Part shown: piece after piece, positions 3,603 through 6,253 of the stretch
Numbering within the stretch: the stretch's first letter is position 1
How the letters are laid out: each line of letters begins with the position of its first letter
DNA from: Methanobacteriota archaeon
GTDB lineage: Archaea; Halobacteriota; Methanomicrobia; Methanomicrobiales; Methanoculleaceae
Direction of reading: 5' to 3'
Length of the DNA stretch: 6,253 bases
Assembly (NCBI GenBank): GCA_023457135.1
Contig: JAEWMO010000138.1
Coordinates: forward strand, 1-6,253
Program-made: the position numbers and the translations under genes
Notes under the pieces: model-generated
What the model was told of the DNA's origin: nothing
The model's input: the letters and a program-made list of their open reading frames with translations, nothing else
The model's database searches: none

Positions 3603-5261
3603 ATGCCCGCCGGCATACCGCAGGCAAAAAGCCTCCCCGCCGACCTCGTCGCCGGGACGACCACCGCCCTCGTCGGCATCCCCCAGGTGATGGGGTTCGC
3701 TCTCGTCGCCGGGATCAACCCCGTCTACGGCCTCTACACCGCCGCGTTCTCGACGGCGATCGGGGCGTTCCTCACCGGCTCCACCTACCTCAAGGTGATG
3801 CTCTCAAACGTCCTCGCGGTCTCGATCTACTCGGTCCTCGCCCCGGTCCCTGAGGCCGACGTCCCCGCCACCCTCTTCGTCCTCACGCTCCTCGTCGGCA
3901 TCTTCCAGCTCGGCTTCGGGCTCATCAAGGCGGGCAGCCTGACCCGCTTCATATCGAACTCCGTCCTCACGGGATTCGTCACGGGAGCAGCCCTCCTCAT
4001 CGTCCTCGGCCAGCTCGGCAACCTCACCGGCTACCAGCTCCAGCGGGAGGCGATCCAGCTCCTTGCCATCCCCGACCTCGTCCTCCACGCAGGCGAGATC
4101 CAGCCCGAGGCGCTCGCCGTCGGGTTCCTCACCATCGCTCTTGTCCTCGGCTTCCGGCGGGTAGAGCGCCTCCGTCCTGTCGCCCTCCTCCTCCCCGTCA
4201 TTATCGCGACCCTCCTCGTCCGGATCACCCTCCCGGAGGTCGCGATCGTCGGCGACATCGCCGCGATCCCCGCCGGCCTCCCGGCCCCCGTCATCCCCGA
4301 CATCACCCTCGCACCCGGCCTCCTGGTTCCGGCGCTCGCGCTTGCCATCATCGGGCTCGTGATGGCCGTCGGGGTCACGGAGACGACCCCCGAGCCCGAC
4401 GGCACCCTCTCCGACGTGAACCGGGACTTCTCCGGGCAGGGGGTGACAAACATCCTCGCAAGCTTCTTCCAGTGCGCACCGGCGGACGGCTCCCTCTCCG
4501 CGACGGCGTTGAACGTCGCCGCGGGGGCAGAGACCCGGGCGGCAAACCTCATCTCGGGCGTCATCGTCGGGGCGGTCATCCTCGTCGCCGGGCCGCTCGC
4601 GGAACTCATCCCCCTCCCGGCGCTTGCAGGCATCCTGATCCTTATCGGGATAGAACTCATCTACCAGCCCCGCGAGATCACCTGCATCTGGAAGTACTCC
4701 CGCCCGGGACGCTGGGGGATGGTCGCCACCTTCATCTCCACCCAGGTCCTCCCGCTCCAGTACAGCATCTACGTCGGCGTCCTCCTCTCGCTCGTCATCT
4801 ACCTCGTCACCTCGACCCGGGAGGCGACCGTCGTCCGCCTCGTCCCTGTCGAAGGGGGGATGTTCCGGGAAGTGCCGGTGCCCGACCGGCTTTCCGCCGG
4901 CGAGATCACCATCCTCTCGATCTACGGCAGCGTCTACTTCGCCACCCTCCGGGCGATCGAACGGTCGCTCCCGTCCCCGGAGAGGGCGAAAGGCGCCGTC
5001 GTCATCCTCGTCCTCCGGGGGAGAACCGAGATCGGCATCGGACTCTTCCGGATGCTGGAGCGCTACGCCCGGCAGGACCGGGCCCAGGGGAGCCGGCTCA
5101 TCCTTGCCGAGGTCGAGCCCCGGCTTCTTGCGGGGCTCGAAGAGAGCGGAGCAGCCGCGATCATCGGCCGGGAGAACATCTTCCTCGCGACCCCGATCAT
5201 CGGCGAGTCGCTCCAGGAGGCGATCCGGGCGGGGGAGGCCCTTGTCCGGGCACAAGAGTGA
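3603..5261 (+). CDS. SulP/SLC26-type anion transporter with STAS domain
   Basis: The 552-residue product is a full SulP secondary transporter of the cytoplasmic membrane. It opens with the family signature LPADLVAGTTTALVGIPQVM then INPVYGLYTA (11-47). Many hydrophobic helices run to about residue 403, including VNRDFSGQGVTNILASFFQ (272-290) and PADGSLSATALNVAAGAETR (293-312), matching the family's GSFSRTA.N...GA.TR block. A C-terminal STAS domain follows (about 430-548), with a regulatory or oligomeric role. Substrates in the family include sulfate, bicarbonate and dicarboxylates; which applies here is unknown. Where many members have a Ser-Gly-Pro-Thr type turn in TM3, this one reads YLKVMLSNVLAV (62-73). 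The start at 3603 is chosen over the frame's TTG at 3525 because the first 26 residues lie upstream of the promoter and are not family-like. The AI-2E family gene follows 51 bp later. Confidence 0.93.
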   Translation: MPAGIPQAKSLPADLVAGTTTALVGIPQVMGFALVAGINPVYGLYTAAFSTAIGAFLTGSTYLKVMLSNVLAVSIYSVLAPVPEADVPATLFVLTLLVGIFQLGFGLIKAGSLTRFISNSVLTGFVTGAALLIVLGQLGNLTGYQLQREAIQLLAIPDLVLHAGEIQPEALAVGFLTIALVLGFRRVERLRPVALLLPVIIATLLVRITLPEVAIVGDIAAIPAGLPAPVIPDITLAPGLLVPALALAIIGLVMAVGVTETTPEPDGTLSDVNRDFSGQGVTNILASFFQCAPADGSLSATALNVAAGAETRAANLISGVIVGAVILVAGPLAELIPLPALAGILILIGIELIYQPREITCIWKYSRPGRWGMVATFISTQVLPLQYSIYVGVLLSLVIYLVTSTREATVVRLVPVEGGMFREVPVPDRLSAGEITILSIYGSVYFATLRAIERSLPSPERAKGAVVILVLRGRTEIGIGLFRMLERYARQDRAQGSRLILAEVEPRLLAGLEESGAAAIIGRENIFLATPIIGESLQEAIRAGEALVRAQE

Positions 5262-5264
5262 GCC

Positions 5265-5292
5265 CGCCCGAAAAAGTCTATCTCGTCGGGCG
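5265..5292 (+). promoter_or_regulatory. Promoter and dyad between SulP and AI-2E family genes
   Basis: CGCCCGA (5265-5271) and TCGGGCG (5286-5292) form a 7-bp perfect inverted repeat. The 14 bases between them include AAAAGTCTATCTC, which looks like an archaeal BRE plus weak TATA element. Transcription would begin near 5305-5310, essentially at ATG 5313, and no ribosome-binding site is present before that ATG. The dyad encloses the putative TATA box, so it could be an operator; it could also mark the end of the SulP transcript. Confidence 0.35.
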
Positions 5293-5312
5293 CCCAACCC
5301 CTCCCTGTAGAT

Positions 5313-6253
5313 ATGACCGCCAGGAACCTCCCCCCACCTGCCCTGATTGCAATCGTCGGGGCCGCGGTCGTCATCGTGCTTGCGGGGATCCAGACAGCCA
5401 CCCCGATCCTGGGCCCGTTTCTCGTCGCCGTCTTCTTCGCCATGATCACCGCACCCGCCATGGCATGGCTGAAGCGCCGGGGGATGCCGCCGGTCCTCGC
5501 CGCCGGGACGGTGGTCGCGGGGCTCATCGCGATCCTCGTCGGGACAATGGCCTTCCTGGGTGCGGCCCTCACGGGGTTCCTCCTCACCCTGCCGCAGTAC
5601 GAGAAGGCGCTCGAGGCGCAGGTCGCCATGCTCGCGGAGTTCGGCATCGATCCCGCCGGGTTCAGGGTATGGGACTACATCGACCGGGGATACGTCATCC
5701 AGCAGATCGCCGGGCTTGCCCAGCAGGTCGGGACCCTGGTCTTTGACGCGGTCATCGTCGCGATAGCGATCGGCTTCCTCCTCCTCGAGGCGCCCCGGCT
5801 CGGCGCCGGACTCGCACGCTACCTGGGGGCGGACAGCCCCCCGTTCCGGCACTTCGCCCAGTCGGGCCGGCTCCTCATCGACTACGTCGTCGTCAGGACG
5901 AAGGTCAACCTGATCACCGGCGTCGGGACCGCGCTCTTCCTCACCGCCCTCGGGGTCGACTTCGCGGTGCTCTGGGGCTTTGTCGCCTTCGTCCTGAGCT
6001 ACGTCCCCTACATCGGCCTCATCGCCGCCGCGATCCCGCCCACGCTCCTCGCCCTCGTCGAGTACGGCCCGGCGGGAGCGATTGCCGTCATCGCCGCCGT
6101 CGCCCTCATCGACGCCGCCGCCGAGAACCTCATCCTCCCCCGGATGGCCGGGAGGGAACTCGACCTCTCCCCGTTCGTCGTCCTCTTCTCCGTCATATTC
6201 TGGGGCTTCATCCTCGGGGCGGTCGGGGTCTTCCTCGCCATACCCCTGACGAT
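5313..6253 (+). CDS. AI-2E family transporter (PF01594), 3' end outside window
   Basis: The first 313 residues of a polytopic membrane protein of the AI-2E/TqsA/PerM family are visible; members usually have 330-400 residues and about eight helices. Two or three N-terminal helices run through PILGPFLVAVFFAMITAPAM (31-50) and the helix at 61-92. A soluble amphipathic segment follows (about 95-140), then helices from 141. The family core is clear: SGRLLIDYVVVRTKVNLITG (184-203), SYVPYIGLIAAAIPPTLLAL (229-248), ENLILPRMAGRELDLSPFVV (271-290) and WGFILGAVGVFLAIPLT (297-313). Family members have been linked to autoinducer-2 export, Na+/H+ exchange or other efflux, and no substrate can be inferred here. 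The frame stays open to the window end. ATG 5313 is the only sensible start and appears leaderless. It lies 51 bp after the SulP gene. Confidence 0.93.
   Translation, partial: MTARNLPPPALIAIVGAAVVIVLAGIQTATPILGPFLVAVFFAMITAPAMAWLKRRGMPPVLAAGTVVAGLIAILVGTMAFLGAALTGFLLTLPQYEKALEAQVAMLAEFGIDPAGFRVWDYIDRGYVIQQIAGLAQQVGTLVFDAVIVAIAIGFLLLEAPRLGAGLARYLGADSPPFRHFAQSGRLLIDYVVVRTKVNLITGVGTALFLTALGVDFAVLWGFVAFVLSYVPYIGLIAAAIPPTLLALVEYGPAGAIAVIAAVALIDAAAENLILPRMAGRELDLSPFVVLFSVIFWGFILGAVGVFLAIPLT

Noticed and set aside
4472..5746. 424-residue plus-strand frame overlapping SulP and AI-2E genes
   Set aside because: The product is Arg/Pro/His-rich frame noise over two well-supported genes.
3804..5852. 682-residue open frame on the minus strand across SulP and AI-2E genes
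   Set aside because: Translation is dominated by Asp, Glu, Arg and Gly with no family motif. It is the antisense shadow of two clear membrane-protein genes in high-G+C sequence and crosses their boundary.

Overview
The window looks like a high-G+C euryarchaeal chromosome, most probably a methanogen of the Methanomicrobiales (Methanoculleus-like). This is an inference. It rests on the phosphomannomutase, UPF0251 and SulP protein flavour, an archaeal tRNA gene with no encoded CCA, TATA-type rather than -35/-10 promoters, and at least two genes that appear to be leaderless. No integrase, transposase, CRISPR array or rRNA was seen.

Layout. Positions 1-603 (+) hold the C-terminal 200 residues of a phosphomannomutase/phosphoglucomutase. 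Positions 604-1035 are non-coding, with two archaeal promoter candidates, a 10-bp perfect hairpin and a branched, potentially folded leader. The leader ends just before a 95-residue protein (1036-1323, +) that is little more than a free-standing ATP-cone domain. Positions 1324-1562 carry a T-tract, a perfect 7+7 dyad and a TATA box leading into a tRNA with a CAT anticodon (1563-1637, +). On the minus strand follow a UPF0251/DUF134 helix-turn-helix protein (1682-2050), a secreted membrane-anchored Ser/Thr-rich surface protein (2160-2807) and a 69-residue conserved small protein (2924-3133). Positions 3134-3602 are a non-coding divergent region. On the plus strand follow a full SulP/SLC26-type anion transporter with a STAS domain (3603-5261) and the first 313 residues of an AI-2E/PF01594 family membrane protein (5313 to the window end).

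The most unusual part is 3294-3490. Two related elements there derive from tRNA sequence. The first begins as the D-arm and anticodon arm of a tRNA-Gly on the plus strand. It then turns at the anticodon loop into the reverse complement of the D-arm half of a Val-type tRNA, so the whole unit is a 63-nt hairpin with a 12-bp perfect base. The second copy lies 131 bp downstream and reads on the minus strand as a decayed tRNA-Val-like gene. Between this array and the SulP promoter lies an ordered set of possible operator sites: a 14-bp direct repeat, a 6-bp inverted repeat centred between the copies, and the second 14-bp repeat, ending 6 bp before the TATA box.

Functionally the genes look like independent units rather than one operon. 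The SulP and AI-2E genes are adjacent and co-directional but each has its own promoter-like signal at leaderless spacing. The three minus-strand genes are separated by 109 and 116 bp.
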